Positions 8,829 through 17,815 of a stretch of 58,348 nt of DNA are shown piece after piece. Every line of letters starts with the position of its first letter. Positions within the stretch are counted from its first letter, which is position 1. Location: positions 1-58,348 of the forward strand of contig JABDBM010000017.1 of assembly GCA_013288685.1 (NCBI GenBank), given 5' to 3'. The stretch comes from Bacteroidota bacterium (GTDB lineage: Bacteria > Bacteroidota > Bacteroidia > Sphingobacteriales > Sphingobacteriaceae). The notes under the pieces are model-generated. The model had not been told where the DNA came from. It saw only the letters and a program-made list of their open reading frames with translations, and ran no database searches. Both the position numbers and the translations under genes were made by a program.

Positions 8829-10550
8829 TTACTTATAATCAATAAAACATTTTTTGTTCGTGTAATTTTTCACTTCAAGCAGCCAATGACCACCGGTTTG
8901 CTCAAAACCCAGGTTTTTATAGTGGTCGCGCACCATGTCGTTTTTAGGGGTAGCCAGGTATTCGCCTTTTAAATAGCTATAGCCTTGCTCCTTTGCAAAA
9001 TTGGCGAGGGTATTCAGGGTGAAATTTTCCATACCGCGTTTCAAAACCCGGCAGCTCATCAGCCAGGTATCAATAAACAGCGTGTCCTGATTTTCTTTTT
9101 TCAGGATAATGATACAAATCAAACCATTATCGCCAAACTGATCCTGCAGGGTAAAGGTATAGGTAAAAACATCATCCAGCCCAATCAGCTTTTCCACATC
9201 CGCCTCGGTGTATCGTACCGTACGTAAGTTAAACTGGTTTGACCGTTGTGATAACTGCGCTACCCGCGGCGTATTGAACTTATTAAAAGGTTCAACCAGC
9301 GACAGCATGTTTAAACTTTTTAAAAAGTCGTCCTCGTTGGTAAACGATGTTTGCTTAATGGCACGCTGTGCTTCAACCTGGTATTGTTTAGTCCGTTCTG
9401 CATCCACATCCGAAAAGGAAACAGTTTCGAATAGGTTCAGGGTGTATAAATATTCCAGGTATTCGGCCGGGTCCTCGGGCAATTCCGGGACGGTAACATC
9501 CGGGATGTTCTCCCTCACCATATTCCGTTCAAACGGATTATCATCCAAAAAAACCATCGAGTCAAAACCTATATTCAGGATACTTTGTATCTGGCGGATA
9601 TTATCAGCCTTGTTATCCCAATTGGCCATAAAAACGGCAATATCATCCAGGTGCAACACCATATCAGGATGTTTTTCAAAGGGCTCTTTGGCTATTGATT
9701 CGGTATTTTTACTGCAAACAGCAACAATAATACCCCGGTTTTTTAGTTTTTTTATCCAGTATTGAAATTCTGTAAATGCTTTCCCTATGCCTAAACTGCC
9801 CAGTTGGATATTTTCCAGGCCATCATCACCAATAATACCGCCCCATGTGGTATTGTCCAGATCGAGTATTACACATTTTTTAAATTTGCCATACATTGAT
9901 GATATTAAATCAACCGTACGGGCCGCTATTAGTGGCAATACCTCAATACTCAAAACCATATCGCTATTGATATAAACCGAAGGCTGAAACACAGCCGCTT
10001 TACCAAGCTGGTTTTGAATAGCCGAAATATCAGCAATATAAAAATTAGGTGTTTTGGCCGCATAGCTCATTATGCCGTAATTTACCTTGCGCAGTTGAAA
10101 TAAAAACGATTGCTCGGTTTTATTGGCATAATTGCCAAACACCGCATCGTTAATTTCGGCGTAGTTATAGTATATAATTTTGGCGTTTAATTTACCGCTG
10201 ATGGTGGTGCACAAATTGTCCACCAGTTCCAACTGCGCATCGGCCAAACTGCTATATTCCTGTGGCTTTAGCTTGTTATATTTTGCCAGTAGCTTATGCG
10301 ATGATTGAAACAGGATGACCAGTTCGGGATTAAATTCATACAGTTCTGAGGTAGGGTCAAGCACCTGGCGTTCAATCTGGTTAAAATCGGCTTCCCATAT
10401 TTGCAAATTAAAGCCAGCATCATAACCGGTACCACGTAAAGCCTGGTTTAAAAACTGAGTAGCCGTATCGCCTAATAAAGCAACCCTGATAGTTTTTAAT
10501 GAAGAGAAATCGTTTTTTAAATTTTTTTTTAACTGCGAAAAAACCTTCAT
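8829..10550 (-). CDS. FkbH-like HAD-IIIC family protein
   Basis: The 573-residue protein has three parts. Residues 1-215 form an SGNH-like N-terminal region (VALLGDTATQ). Residues 224-350 are a HAD-IIIC domain with the DLDNT nucleophile motif (Asp230, Asp232), VCSKN at 278-282 and FLDDNPFERNMVR. Residues 425-560 are a GNAT-like region with QRSNQFNLRT and WLMSCRVLKRG. Studied FkbH proteins dephosphorylate 1,3-bisphosphoglycerate and load the glyceryl group onto an ACP. The ACP gene is adjacent, so the same charging step is inferred here. A 204-bp spacer with an inverted repeat separates it from the AlgJ-like gene, so it may also have its own promoter. Confidence 0.88.
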   Translation of the reverse strand: MKVFSQLKKNLKNDFSSLKTIRVALLGDTATQFLNQALRGTGYDAGFNLQIWEADFNQIERQVLDPTSELYEFNPELVILFQSSHKLLAKYNKLKPQEYSSLADAQLELVDNLCTTISGKLNAKIIYYNYAEINDAVFGNYANKTEQSFLFQLRKVNYGIMSYAAKTPNFYIADISAIQNQLGKAAVFQPSVYINSDMVLSIEVLPLIAARTVDLISSMYGKFKKCVILDLDNTTWGGIIGDDGLENIQLGSLGIGKAFTEFQYWIKKLKNRGIIVAVCSKNTESIAKEPFEKHPDMVLHLDDIAVFMANWDNKADNIRQIQSILNIGFDSMVFLDDNPFERNMVRENIPDVTVPELPEDPAEYLEYLYTLNLFETVSFSDVDAERTKQYQVEAQRAIKQTSFTNEDDFLKSLNMLSLVEPFNKFNTPRVAQLSQRSNQFNLRTVRYTEADVEKLIGLDDVFTYTFTLQDQFGDNGLICIIILKKENQDTLFIDTWLMSCRVLKRGMENFTLNTLANFAKEQGYSYLKGEYLATPKNDMVRDHYKNLGFEQTGGHWLLEVKNYTNKKCFIDYK

Positions 10551-10602
10551 GAATGAGCCCTGTATTAATTTTTGGCCAAATTACTAAAAAGAGATTAGTT
10601 TT

Positions 10603-10751
10603 AGTCCGTAAGTCGGGAAAGTCAGTAAAGTCCGAAAGAAGCTGCAAATAATGGTTAGAATTCCTAATCGTTAACCTCTTCTGTATAACTCAGGTTATAT
10701 TTATCTAAATGTCAGTTGTAGCTTCTTTCGGACTTTACTGACTTTCGGACT
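10603..10751. repeat. Inverted pair of the GACTTTCCG/CGGAAAGTC repeat
   Basis: Left arm 10603-10644 (TCGGGAAAGTCAGTAAAGTC and onward) and right arm 10717-10751 (CTTCTTTCGGACTTTACTG and onward) are nearly complementary over about 34 bp. Both belong to the same family as the repeats at 13380, 18364 and 34337. It fills the only sizeable gap inside the acylation cluster. Confidence 0.75.
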
Positions 10752-10754
10752 CCC

Positions 10755-11837
10755 TTAATCTTTCTTTCTCACCTCCATCAATTTCTTATTAAATTCTTCA
10801 ACCCACAATTTAAACCCGTCATTTGTGTAGTGTGTGTCCGAGTTTTTGTAAACCTGTAAGTTGGTTGTTTTATATAAATCAAACAAATCAACTGTCTTCA
10901 TTTGCAGGGCCGGGTTGTTTTGAATGCGTGGAATCAGGTTATTATAGTTACCCATGTTTGGTTCCAGTATGCTTACCGGGTTGGGTACCATGGTAAAATA
11001 CACCTCGTCAAAACCGATGGATTTATAGTGGTTGTACACCACATTTAACGCATGCACTATTTTATCAACTTTGGGTTGAGGGATTGGATAAAAAGAACTT
11101 TCGTAATTGGTATCAGCAGTGGCTGTAAGATATAAGTATTTACCATTGCCCGATACGATGACATCCTTATCAACCCGGTTGAATAGTTTGTAGTTTATGT
11201 TTGCCTTTAACTCTTTTAATGGTGTAAACAGCCGGTAATTGAACAGGTTGAATTCCAGGTTTTGGGTAATGGCTTTATCAAAAATACCATCCCGTAATCC
11301 GCGTAGTAATGAACCAGAAAAGCCAGTTTTACCAGCTTTGTTAGCGTATTGATGAGCAGGCGCCGGTGCGGCAGATACTTTGAATTTTTTGAAAACGTGA
11401 TTGGTATCAGCAAACAACCGGATGTTATGCTCAACTACCTCTATAAACAGCACGTTCTTTTTTGTGGTATCGATATGAATAGTTTCATTTACTGCCGAAT
11501 CCGCCCATTTAGAGTACCAGTAGTTTTTTACACCATAAAATATGGTATCGCTTTTTACAAAGGCGTAAATGTGGCTGTCAACCAGTCCGTATAAATTGAT
11601 ATCGCGGTTGCCTTTAGGTACGTCAACGGTTATATAACCGGTAGGCGGTTGTTGTATTCTGAATTGTGGCAGATAGGAAAGCCCGAAAAGATCGCCATAT
11701 GCATACTTGTCCGATCCCCAAAAAGCGTCGGACTGATAGCGGGCCTGCGCTATGAATTTCATAAACGACTCGGAGCAGCTTAAAGCGTAAATGATAAAGA
11801 AAACAGCGGCTGTTAGGCCTAATAATAGCTTTTTCAT
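10755..11837 (-). CDS. AlgJ/AlgX/DltD-like exported SGNH-type protein
   Basis: The 360-residue protein starts with a signal or anchor helix (LLLGLTAAVFFIIYAL). The C-terminus carries SDTHYTNDGF (Asp334, His336), which resembles the Asp-x-His motif of AlgJ/AlgX O-acetyltransferases and SGNH hydrolases; it also resembles DltD in position and partner. Its gene starts 3 bp after the MBOAT stop, the classic AlgI-AlgJ or DltB-DltD arrangement. It should act in the periplasm, receiving or placing the acyl group that MBOAT moves across the membrane. The family assignment is by motif and context; overall similarity to AlgJ looks low. Confidence 0.72.
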   Translation of the reverse strand: MKKLLLGLTAAVFFIIYALSCSESFMKFIAQARYQSDAFWGSDKYAYGDLFGLSYLPQFRIQQPPTGYITVDVPKGNRDINLYGLVDSHIYAFVKSDTIFYGVKNYWYSKWADSAVNETIHIDTTKKNVLFIEVVEHNIRLFADTNHVFKKFKVSAAPAPAHQYANKAGKTGFSGSLLRGLRDGIFDKAITQNLEFNLFNYRLFTPLKELKANINYKLFNRVDKDVIVSGNGKYLYLTATADTNYESSFYPIPQPKVDKIVHALNVVYNHYKSIGFDEVYFTMVPNPVSILEPNMGNYNNLIPRIQNNPALQMKTVDLFDLYKTTNLQVYKNSDTHYTNDGFKLWVEEFNKKLMEVRKKD

Positions 11838-11840
11838 ATA

Positions 11841-13253
11841 TCAGAATTGGAAATAGATAAACTGTTTATTATTAAACACCCCAAACAAATAACAACTAAA
11901 CAATATCAGGCCCATCAGCGAAAAGAAGGTAAAGTTGCTGCGCGTGCGTATAACCGGCAGTACTTTTTCTTTAATCAGGAGCGCCGCAATCAATATAATA
12001 GTAAATATTAATTCGGCTGTGTTTAGTTTCAGATCCAAATGATCAGCAAAAGAAAAGTGGAATTGTTTGTGTATAATTTCAAATGCCTGCGGCGTACTTC
12101 TCGACCGGAAAAACACCCATGCAAAACAGGCAAACAAAAAAGTTAGCACCATGCTCAGGTTGTTGTACAACGCGATGGGCATAGCTTTCGAAGTCTTCTT
12201 CCTTAATTTTTTTGACAAAAACTCATACGAAATAGCGAGGCCATGTAAACCACCAAAAATAATGAAGTTCCAGCCCGCACCGTGCCAAAGGCCGCTTAAT
12301 AAAAACGTCACCATCAGGGCAAATACTACCCCCCACTTATCCCAATCGCGTTTGGCAATCATCAGGGGCAAAAACAGGTAATCGTTAAACCAGGTGGATA
12401 ATGAGATGTGCCACCTGCGCCAAAATTCGGTAATGTTTTTGCTTTGAAAAGGCGCGGTAAAGTTGGTCATTAATTTAAAGCCCATTATCCGGGCGGCACC
12501 AATGGCCATGTCCGAGTATCCCGAGAAATCGCAATAGATCTGAAAGGCATAAAACATAGCAGCTATGCAAAGCCCTAAACCCGATTGTATTTTGTAATCG
12601 GCATAACAATGGTCAACCAAAATAGAAATCCGGTCGGCAATCACTACTTTTTTGAAAAGACCCTGCGCCATTTGCATCAGTCCTGCTTTACATTCTTCCC
12701 AATCAAACTGATGTTCTTCCCAAAATTGATGCAACAGGTTTTGCGGTCGTTCAATTGGGCCGGCCACCAGCTGCGGATAAAACATTACATACAAGGCATA
12801 AATACCAAAATGCCTCTCGGCTTTTTGATTCCCGCGGTAAACCTCGATGGTATAGCTCATAGCCTGGAACGTGTGAAACGACAAACCTATAGGCAGCAAA
12901 AACTTAAGTACCGGCATAGGGTTATGCCTGCCGAATTGGTGCAGAAGTTCAGTAACATTAAAATTTAAAAAGTTGTAATATTTAAAAACTGCCAAAATGC
13001 CCACATTTGAGCAAATGCTGATGATAAGGTACAGCTTTCGCCGATGCCCTTCGGCCTTTTCAATATATATTCCAGCTATGTAATCAATAACTATGGTGAA
13101 GCCCAGTATTAAAATATACTTGGGTACATAGGCCATATAAAAGTAACAGCTGGCAACAAGCAAGAGCACCCACCGCGACTTCGGCCGGATTAAAAAATAA
13201 AGGCATGTTACAACGATGAAGAAAACTAAGAATGGTAAAGAGTTGAAAACCAT
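11841..13253 (-). CDS. MBOAT-family membrane O-acyltransferase (AlgI/DltB-like)
   Basis: The 470-residue polytopic protein has the MBOAT hallmarks: VAGPIERP near 163-170, DFSGYSDMAIG near 242-252, WRRWHISLSTW at 278-288 and the catalytic His324 in LLSGLWHGAGWN. Length and motif order match AlgI. Such enzymes move an acyl group from a cytoplasmic donor to an extracytoplasmic acceptor such as exopolysaccharide or teichoic acid. It is first of the minus-strand cluster with the AlgJ-like, FkbH, ACP and VOC genes. The acceptor here is unknown. Confidence 0.93.
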   Translation of the reverse strand: MVFNSLPFLVFFIVVTCLYFLIRPKSRWVLLLVASCYFYMAYVPKYILILGFTIVIDYIAGIYIEKAEGHRRKLYLIISICSNVGILAVFKYYNFLNFNVTELLHQFGRHNPMPVLKFLLPIGLSFHTFQAMSYTIEVYRGNQKAERHFGIYALYVMFYPQLVAGPIERPQNLLHQFWEEHQFDWEECKAGLMQMAQGLFKKVVIADRISILVDHCYADYKIQSGLGLCIAAMFYAFQIYCDFSGYSDMAIGAARIMGFKLMTNFTAPFQSKNITEFWRRWHISLSTWFNDYLFLPLMIAKRDWDKWGVVFALMVTFLLSGLWHGAGWNFIIFGGLHGLAISYEFLSKKLRKKTSKAMPIALYNNLSMVLTFLFACFAWVFFRSRSTPQAFEIIHKQFHFSFADHLDLKLNTAELIFTIILIAALLIKEKVLPVIRTRSNFTFFSLMGLILFSCYLFGVFNNKQFIYFQF

Positions 13254-13360
13254 ATATTAATTATGAGGTTGTGCCGGTGAAAATTGTTGAACAATATGCA
13301 AAAAAATACCTCATTACTTGTAATAAGTTGAAAATATTAGTTGGATTGCAATAAAGTTAT

Positions 13361-13420
13361 CAAAGATAGGATTTTTAGGGAAGTCCGAAAGTCGTGAAAG
13401 TTAGTAAAGTCCGGAAAGTT
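13361..13420 (-). promoter_or_regulatory. Repeat-borne promoter upstream of the MBOAT operon
   Basis: On the minus strand, units of the form GACTTTCGGACTTCCC (13380-13420) are followed by AAAAATCC and the -7 box TATCTTTG (13368 down to 13361). Twenty-eight of the last 29 bases match the segment before pheT at 34363-34391. The predicted leader to the MBOAT ATG is ~100 nt. The rest of the 13254-13585 spacer is AT-rich, with CAATCTCC words near 13530-13555 before the EVE gene. Confidence 0.65.
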
Positions 13421-13585
13421 GAAAAGAAAAAAAGTCTGGGGACTTGATGCCAACCGAAAAAGCATTCAGGATAAGATATTTGCTTTTGAATTTTGTTTTC
13501 GAATTAATTTGGAATTAATAATCTGGCCCCATCTTTCCCAATCTCCAATCTTTTTCCCAATTTTACCACCTCATAAAACTGCATC

Positions 13586-13990
13586 ATGAACTATTGGCTC
13601 GTAAAAAGTGAACCCGAAAAATATAGTTGGGAAAAATTTAACCAGGATGGCCGTACCTTTTGGGATGGCGTACGTAACTATGCCGCACGCAACAACCTCC
13701 GCGCCATGGCAGAAGGAGACCTCGTATTGTTTTATCATAGCAACGAAGGTAAAGAAGTGGTAGGTATTGCCAAAGTGGTAAAGGAATCATACCAGGACCC
13801 AACAACTGAAGATCCAAACTGGGTAGTAGTGGAGCTTTCGCCGGTTGAGGCATTGAAAAAAACGGTAACCCTTGCAGCGATAAAAGCTGAGCCATCACTA
13901 AAAGATATACAACTTGTTCGCCTGGGCAGGCTATCGGTTGTAAGCCTGAAACCGGAGGAGTTTGATAAGATAGTGGAAATGGGAAGCTGA
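13586..13990 (+). CDS. EVE domain protein
   Basis: The 134-residue protein consists of a single EVE domain (PUA-like fold): NYWLVKSEPEKYSWEKF at the start, WDGVRNYAARNNLRAM, then GDLVLFYHSN and VVGIAKVVKESYQDPT. EVE proteins bind modified bases in DNA or RNA (for example methylcytosine derivatives); which base is recognised here cannot be told. It is monocistronic, between repeats. Confidence 0.92.
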   Translation: MNYWLVKSEPEKYSWEKFNQDGRTFWDGVRNYAARNNLRAMAEGDLVLFYHSNEGKEVVGIAKVVKESYQDPTTEDPNWVVVELSPVEALKKTVTLAAIKAEPSLKDIQLVRLGRLSVVSLKPEEFDKIVEMGS

Positions 13991-13998
13991 TAGTATTA

Positions 13999-14086
13999 TC
14001 TGAACCATGATTCGCTAGATTTTAGGATTAAAGGATCGCAATTTTCCATCAAGGGAATCTTTTAATCCTTTGAATCATGGTTCAGA
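13999..14086. repeat. Short copy of the CTGAACCATGATT element
   Basis: The 88-bp element starts TCTGAACCATGATTCG and ends in the complementary TGAATCATGGTTCAGA, with an inner AGGATTAAAGGAT / ATCTTTTAATCCTT pair. It belongs with the longer copies at 20797 and 44756. It sits 9 bp after the EVE stop. Confidence 0.8.
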
Positions 14087-14186
14087 CCCTCTGTAGTGTT
14101 GATGTAGTGGATAGTCTGGAATACTTTTTTCAGCGGAGTAAATCCTTTAAAATCAATAATTGATAGCTTTGACCGGTGGATGGGAA

Positions 14187-14219
14187 AGATTTGACAACTT
14201 TTTAAAAGTTGTCAAATCT
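14187..14219. repeat. Perfect 16-bp-arm palindrome
   Basis: AGATTTGACAACTTTT, one T, then its exact complement AAAAGTTGTCAAATCT. It lies about 60 bp upstream of the CBM9-like start and could fold as a terminator-like hairpin or bind a dimeric protein. Confidence 0.7.
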
Positions 14220-14277
14220 GCACGCCCTTGCACAATTTACCATCCAGACTTTACAATACGATACCCTTAAATTCTAC

Positions 14278-15447
14278 ATGAAGAATTCAGAGATTACTTC
14301 TCGCCTCACGGTAACCGTTTTTAAAAGGCGGTCAATTACAATTAAGCATTTAATAATATCGGCCTTTATTATCATTTTTTCCTTGCCGTTTGCCGCGATG
14401 GCACAATCGCCATTTAAAGCGTTTGAGAATTTGTTTACCACGCCCAAAGGTTATATTGTTAGCTATACAAAAACGCCACCTGTTATTGATGGCGAACTAA
14501 ATGATTCTGGCTGGCAGCAAGCCGTATGGACTGCCGACTTCGAGGACATTGAAGGCGACCTGAAGCCCAAACCACCCCTGCAAACCAATGTGAAAATGCT
14601 TTGGGATGATAGTTGCCTGTACATCGCCGCTAAAATTAAGGACCCCAATGTATGGGCTTACCTAACCCACCACGACGATATAGTTTTTCGCGACAATGAT
14701 TTTGAAGTTTTCGTTAATCCCAATAATACCACCCATCAGTATTTCGAACTGGAGTTTAATGCGGTGAATACAGTGTTCGATTTATTTTTGAATAAACCCT
14801 ACCTTAATGAGGGTAATCCTATGATTAACTGGAATGCCGAAAGTCTGCGGTCGGCGGTAAAGGTGCAGGGTACTTTAAATAATCCGGCTGATACCGATAG
14901 GGGATGGACGATAGAAATAGCTATTCCATTTAAGGCCATTAGTTTGGGTAACAATGTACAGGTGCCGCGTGAAGGTTCGCTATGGCGCATCAATTTTTCG
15001 CGGGTAGAGTGGGATACCAAAGCGGTTAACGGTAAGTATGTTAAATTAACGGACGACAGGGGCCGAAACCTGCCGGAGCATAATTGGGTATGGTCGCCAC
15101 AGGGAGTGGTTGACATGCACTTGCCCGAGCGGTGGGGCTACTTGCAATTTACTAAAAGCAACAATATTGGTACATTCAATTTGCCTTACCACGAATTGCA
15201 AAAACGATATTTGTGGCTTGTATATTATCACCAAAAACTTTGGCGCAGGCAACACAACGCGTATTCACCGTTACTAAGTGATTTTGGGCTTGATAGTAAA
15301 GTTATAATCAACAATTATATCAATAAGCTGCAAATTGAGGCCACTAAGCATCAGTTTATGGCATTAATTACGGACGAAGCGGATAATGTTACCCTCACCA
15401 TTAACCAGGAGGGGCTTATCGGGCAATTAAACAAAATAGCAGAATGA
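14278..15447 (+). CDS. Exported CBM9-like carbohydrate-binding protein
   Basis: The start is set at the ATG at 14278, which leads to a signal peptide whose core is LIISAFIIIFSLPFAAMAQ; an upstream in-frame TTG lies inside the 14187 palindrome and is unlikely. The ~390-residue product has a carbohydrate-binding family 9-like beta-sandwich about 70-290 (PPVIDGELNDSGWQQA, LWDDSCLYIAAKIKDPNVWA, DNDFEVFVNPN) and a helical C-terminal tail. The tail and overall size match the Bacteroidota CBM9-like family. It overlaps the next gene by ATGA, so the two are probably translationally coupled. Confidence 0.88.
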   Translation: MKNSEITSRLTVTVFKRRSITIKHLIISAFIIIFSLPFAAMAQSPFKAFENLFTTPKGYIVSYTKTPPVIDGELNDSGWQQAVWTADFEDIEGDLKPKPPLQTNVKMLWDDSCLYIAAKIKDPNVWAYLTHHDDIVFRDNDFEVFVNPNNTTHQYFELEFNAVNTVFDLFLNKPYLNEGNPMINWNAESLRSAVKVQGTLNNPADTDRGWTIEIAIPFKAISLGNNVQVPREGSLWRINFSRVEWDTKAVNGKYVKLTDDRGRNLPEHNWVWSPQGVVDMHLPERWGYLQFTKSNNIGTFNLPYHELQKRYLWLVYYHQKLWRRQHNAYSPLLSDFGLDSKVIINNYINKLQIEATKHQFMALITDEADNVTLTINQEGLIGQLNKIAE

Positions 15448-16526
15448 ATAAACGCGATTTTTTAAAAGCAAGTTTGTTAGTTGGCGGCGCCGCAGCTTTA
15501 CCCTTGGCGGGGAGCGCTTCGGTAAATGCAGCTAACAAAAAACGGAAAAAACTTAAAAATTGGATTTGGATAGCACCCAATGCCAAGGATACCGACGAGG
15601 AATTAAAAACCCGTTATGCCGCCTATAAAGCAGCCGGTATTAACGCTATATTTTTTGAAGCCGACAGCGAAAGGCATTTCCGCGCTGCCAAAGCGCAGGG
15701 GCTGGAAACTCATCGCTGGATGTGGACTTTCAACCGGGCCGAATTAATAACCATCCATCCCGAGTGGTATGCTAAAAACCGTAATGGCGATTCGTGCGCC
15801 GATAAACCGCCTTACGTAGGTTACTACCGCTGGCTTTGCCCTTCGCGGCCCGAAGTACAGCAATATTTGGAGCAGCAGGTAACCGATATTTTAAACAAGG
15901 ATTATGTTGATGGCATCCATTTGGATTATGTGCGCTATTGCGACGTGGTGCTGCCCGTAAACCTTTGGGACAAATATAAAATTGACCAGACAAAGGAATT
16001 ACCCGAATACGATTATTGCTATTGCGATGTTTGCCGTGACAAGTTTAAAGAACAATACGGCAAAGTACTGGCCGATATTCAATACCCCGAGGCAAGCCTT
16101 TCATGGCGGTTGTTCAGGTACAATAACATTAGCCGGGTAGTAAATAGTTTATCAGGCATCGCCCATCAGCATAAAAAAACGATAACCGCTGCAGTTTTCC
16201 CAACGCCGGAAGTTGCCCGCCGGAATGTAAGGCAGGACTGGACCAACTGGAAGCTGGACGGCGTTTGTCCGATGATTTATCATGGTTTTTACAAAGAGGA
16301 AGTAAACTGGATAGGCGATGCTGTTGCCGAAGGCGTACATTTCCTCGCCGGATCATTCCCGCTGTATGCGGGACTCTACCTATCCGATTTTAAATCCGAC
16401 GATGAATTGCGCCAGGGTATACAACATGCTTTGAAAAACGGCGCAGCCGGTGTATCGATGTTTGGTAACGCAACCGATAAGGTATTGGCAATTTTGAAGG
16501 AAGAGATGGCGAATGTGTCTGTCTGA
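15444..16526 (+). CDS. Tat/Sec-exported glycosidase-like (beta/alpha)8 protein
   Basis: The 360-residue protein begins NKRDFLKASLLVGGAAALP. This resembles a Tat-type signal, but only a Lys-Arg pair precedes the hydrophobic core. The body looks like the family-10-like glycosylhydrolase group: AGINAIFFEAD, RWMWTFNRAEL, YRWLCPSRPEVQQYLEQQV, then DGIHLDYVRY with Asp and Asp/Tyr at strand ends as in these TIM barrels. The substrate is unknown. It overlaps the CBM9-like gene by 4 bp, which suggests joint work on an extracellular polysaccharide. Confidence 0.82.
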   Translation: MNKRDFLKASLLVGGAAALPLAGSASVNAANKKRKKLKNWIWIAPNAKDTDEELKTRYAAYKAAGINAIFFEADSERHFRAAKAQGLETHRWMWTFNRAELITIHPEWYAKNRNGDSCADKPPYVGYYRWLCPSRPEVQQYLEQQVTDILNKDYVDGIHLDYVRYCDVVLPVNLWDKYKIDQTKELPEYDYCYCDVCRDKFKEQYGKVLADIQYPEASLSWRLFRYNNISRVVNSLSGIAHQHKKTITAAVFPTPEVARRNVRQDWTNWKLDGVCPMIYHGFYKEEVNWIGDAVAEGVHFLAGSFPLYAGLYLSDFKSDDELRQGIQHALKNGAAGVSMFGNATDKVLAILKEEMANVSV

Positions 16527-16531
16527 TTCCC

Positions 16532-16639
16532 TTGTAGAGACGCGATACTCGCGTCTCCAAACAGCCAGGTAAACAACATAAATGCAAAACCATGCTATTG
16601 ATATGCATGATGGGAGACGCAAGTATTGCGTCTCTACAA
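16532..16639. repeat. Inverted repeat with GTAGAGACGC arms
   Basis: TTGTAGAGACGC (16532-16543) and its exact complement GCGTCTCTACAA (16628-16639) bound a 108-bp element, with inner GCGTCTCC/GGGAGACGC. A related GCGCAATACCCCGCGTCTCC fragment lies at 8163-8183. It occupies the leader of the aldo/keto reductase gene. Confidence 0.75.
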
Positions 16640-16649
16640 TAAAAAAATT

Positions 16650-17633
16650 ATGAACTACAGAGATTTTAAAGGCACTCCCATAGCCGAAATAGGCCTGGGC
16701 ACCTGGCAATTAGGCAGCGCCGATTGGGGCAATGTTAACCAAGACGATGCCTTTAACATATTAAAGGCGTACACTGATGCAGGCGGCAATTTTTTAGATA
16801 CCGCGGATGTTTATGGCATGGGTGTAAGCGAAACTGTTATTGGAAAGTTCCTGAAAACAACCTCCGCCGAGATTCATGTAGCTACAAAACTGGGTCGCCG
16901 TGGCGACGGTGGTAATGGATGGCCGCAGAATTTTACTTACGATGCCATGAAGCGTCAGGCCGAAGATTCGCTAAAACACCTGGGTATCTCACAATTGTTT
17001 TTGGAGCAACTGCATTGCATCCCCACCGACGAAATGCGCTCTGGAAAAGTATTTGATAATCTGCGTAAGCTACAGCAGGATGGATTAATTAAACACTTTG
17101 GCGCCAGCGTTGAAACCAGTGAAGAAGCTTTGATATGCCTGGAACAGGATGGACTGGCATCATTGCAAATAATATTCAACCTTTTTAGGCAGCATGTGGC
17201 TGATGAGGTTTTCGCTAAGGCGAAAGAGAAGGGGGTAGCTATTATAGTTCGCGTGCCGCTGGCCAGTGGTCTGTTAACCGGCAAGTTTACCGAAACTACG
17301 CAATTCAGCCCGGCTGATCATCGCAACTACAACGCCAATGGCGAGGCCTTTAACACAGGTGAAACATTTTCGGGTATTGAATTTAAAGAAGGTGTAGCGC
17401 TATCTCATAAAATACAAGCCCTGCTGCCCGATGAGCGCACCGCACAATGGGCGCTGCGCTGGATATTGGATCATCCGGAGGTTACCACCGTAATCCCCGG
17501 CGCATCAAAAGTAGCGCAGGTAAATTCAAATGTGGCGGCATCGGGTTTAAGTCCTTTATCACAGCCTATCCATCAGCAATTGAGAAAATTGTATGATGAG
17601 GAGATTTATGACAAGATTAGAGGCGTTTTTTAG
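16650..17633 (+). CDS. Aldo/keto reductase
   Basis: The 327-residue protein starts at ATG 16650 (NYRDFKGTPIAEIGLGTWQL). The (beta/alpha)8 AKR signature residues are visible: Asp and Tyr in LDTADVYGMG, Lys in VATKLGRRG, His in LEQLHCIPTDE, and the NADPH-binding part VIPGASKVAQVNSN near the end. It resembles the YajO/IolS-type group of soluble reductases. It is in the same direction as the glycosidase-like gene, after a 123-bp repeat-filled spacer. Confidence 0.92.
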   Translation: MNYRDFKGTPIAEIGLGTWQLGSADWGNVNQDDAFNILKAYTDAGGNFLDTADVYGMGVSETVIGKFLKTTSAEIHVATKLGRRGDGGNGWPQNFTYDAMKRQAEDSLKHLGISQLFLEQLHCIPTDEMRSGKVFDNLRKLQQDGLIKHFGASVETSEEALICLEQDGLASLQIIFNLFRQHVADEVFAKAKEKGVAIIVRVPLASGLLTGKFTETTQFSPADHRNYNANGEAFNTGETFSGIEFKEGVALSHKIQALLPDERTAQWALRWILDHPEVTTVIPGASKVAQVNSNVAASGLSPLSQPIHQQLRKLYDEEIYDKIRGVF

Positions 17634-17659
17634 ATAACGTATAAGTATAAAAAAGGTGT

Positions 17660-17770
17660 TTTGTCTTTCTGAGCGCAGCGAAGAATATTTTCCGCTATGC
17701 AATAGCCCACATGCATATTTCGTTAAGTATGTCGCAGAAGATCCTTCATTTCGTTGCGGGATGATAAATC
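17660..17770. repeat. Decayed CTTTCTGAGCGCAGCGAAGAAT-type element
   Basis: The spacer between convergent genes contains CTTTCTGAGCGCAGCGAAGA and, in the reverse sense, weaker pieces such as GCAGAAGATCCTTCATTTCG. It looks like a degraded copy of a widespread bacterial intergenic palindrome. No gene is seen in this stretch. Confidence 0.4.
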
Positions 17771-17815
17771 GAATTTATCTTGATTCTTGACTCTTACTTA
17801 TCTTGTCTCTATATT

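Noticed and set aside
9208..9765. 185-codon plus-strand frame
   Set aside because: Antisense to the clear FkbH-like gene; Ser/Arg-rich shadow without motifs.
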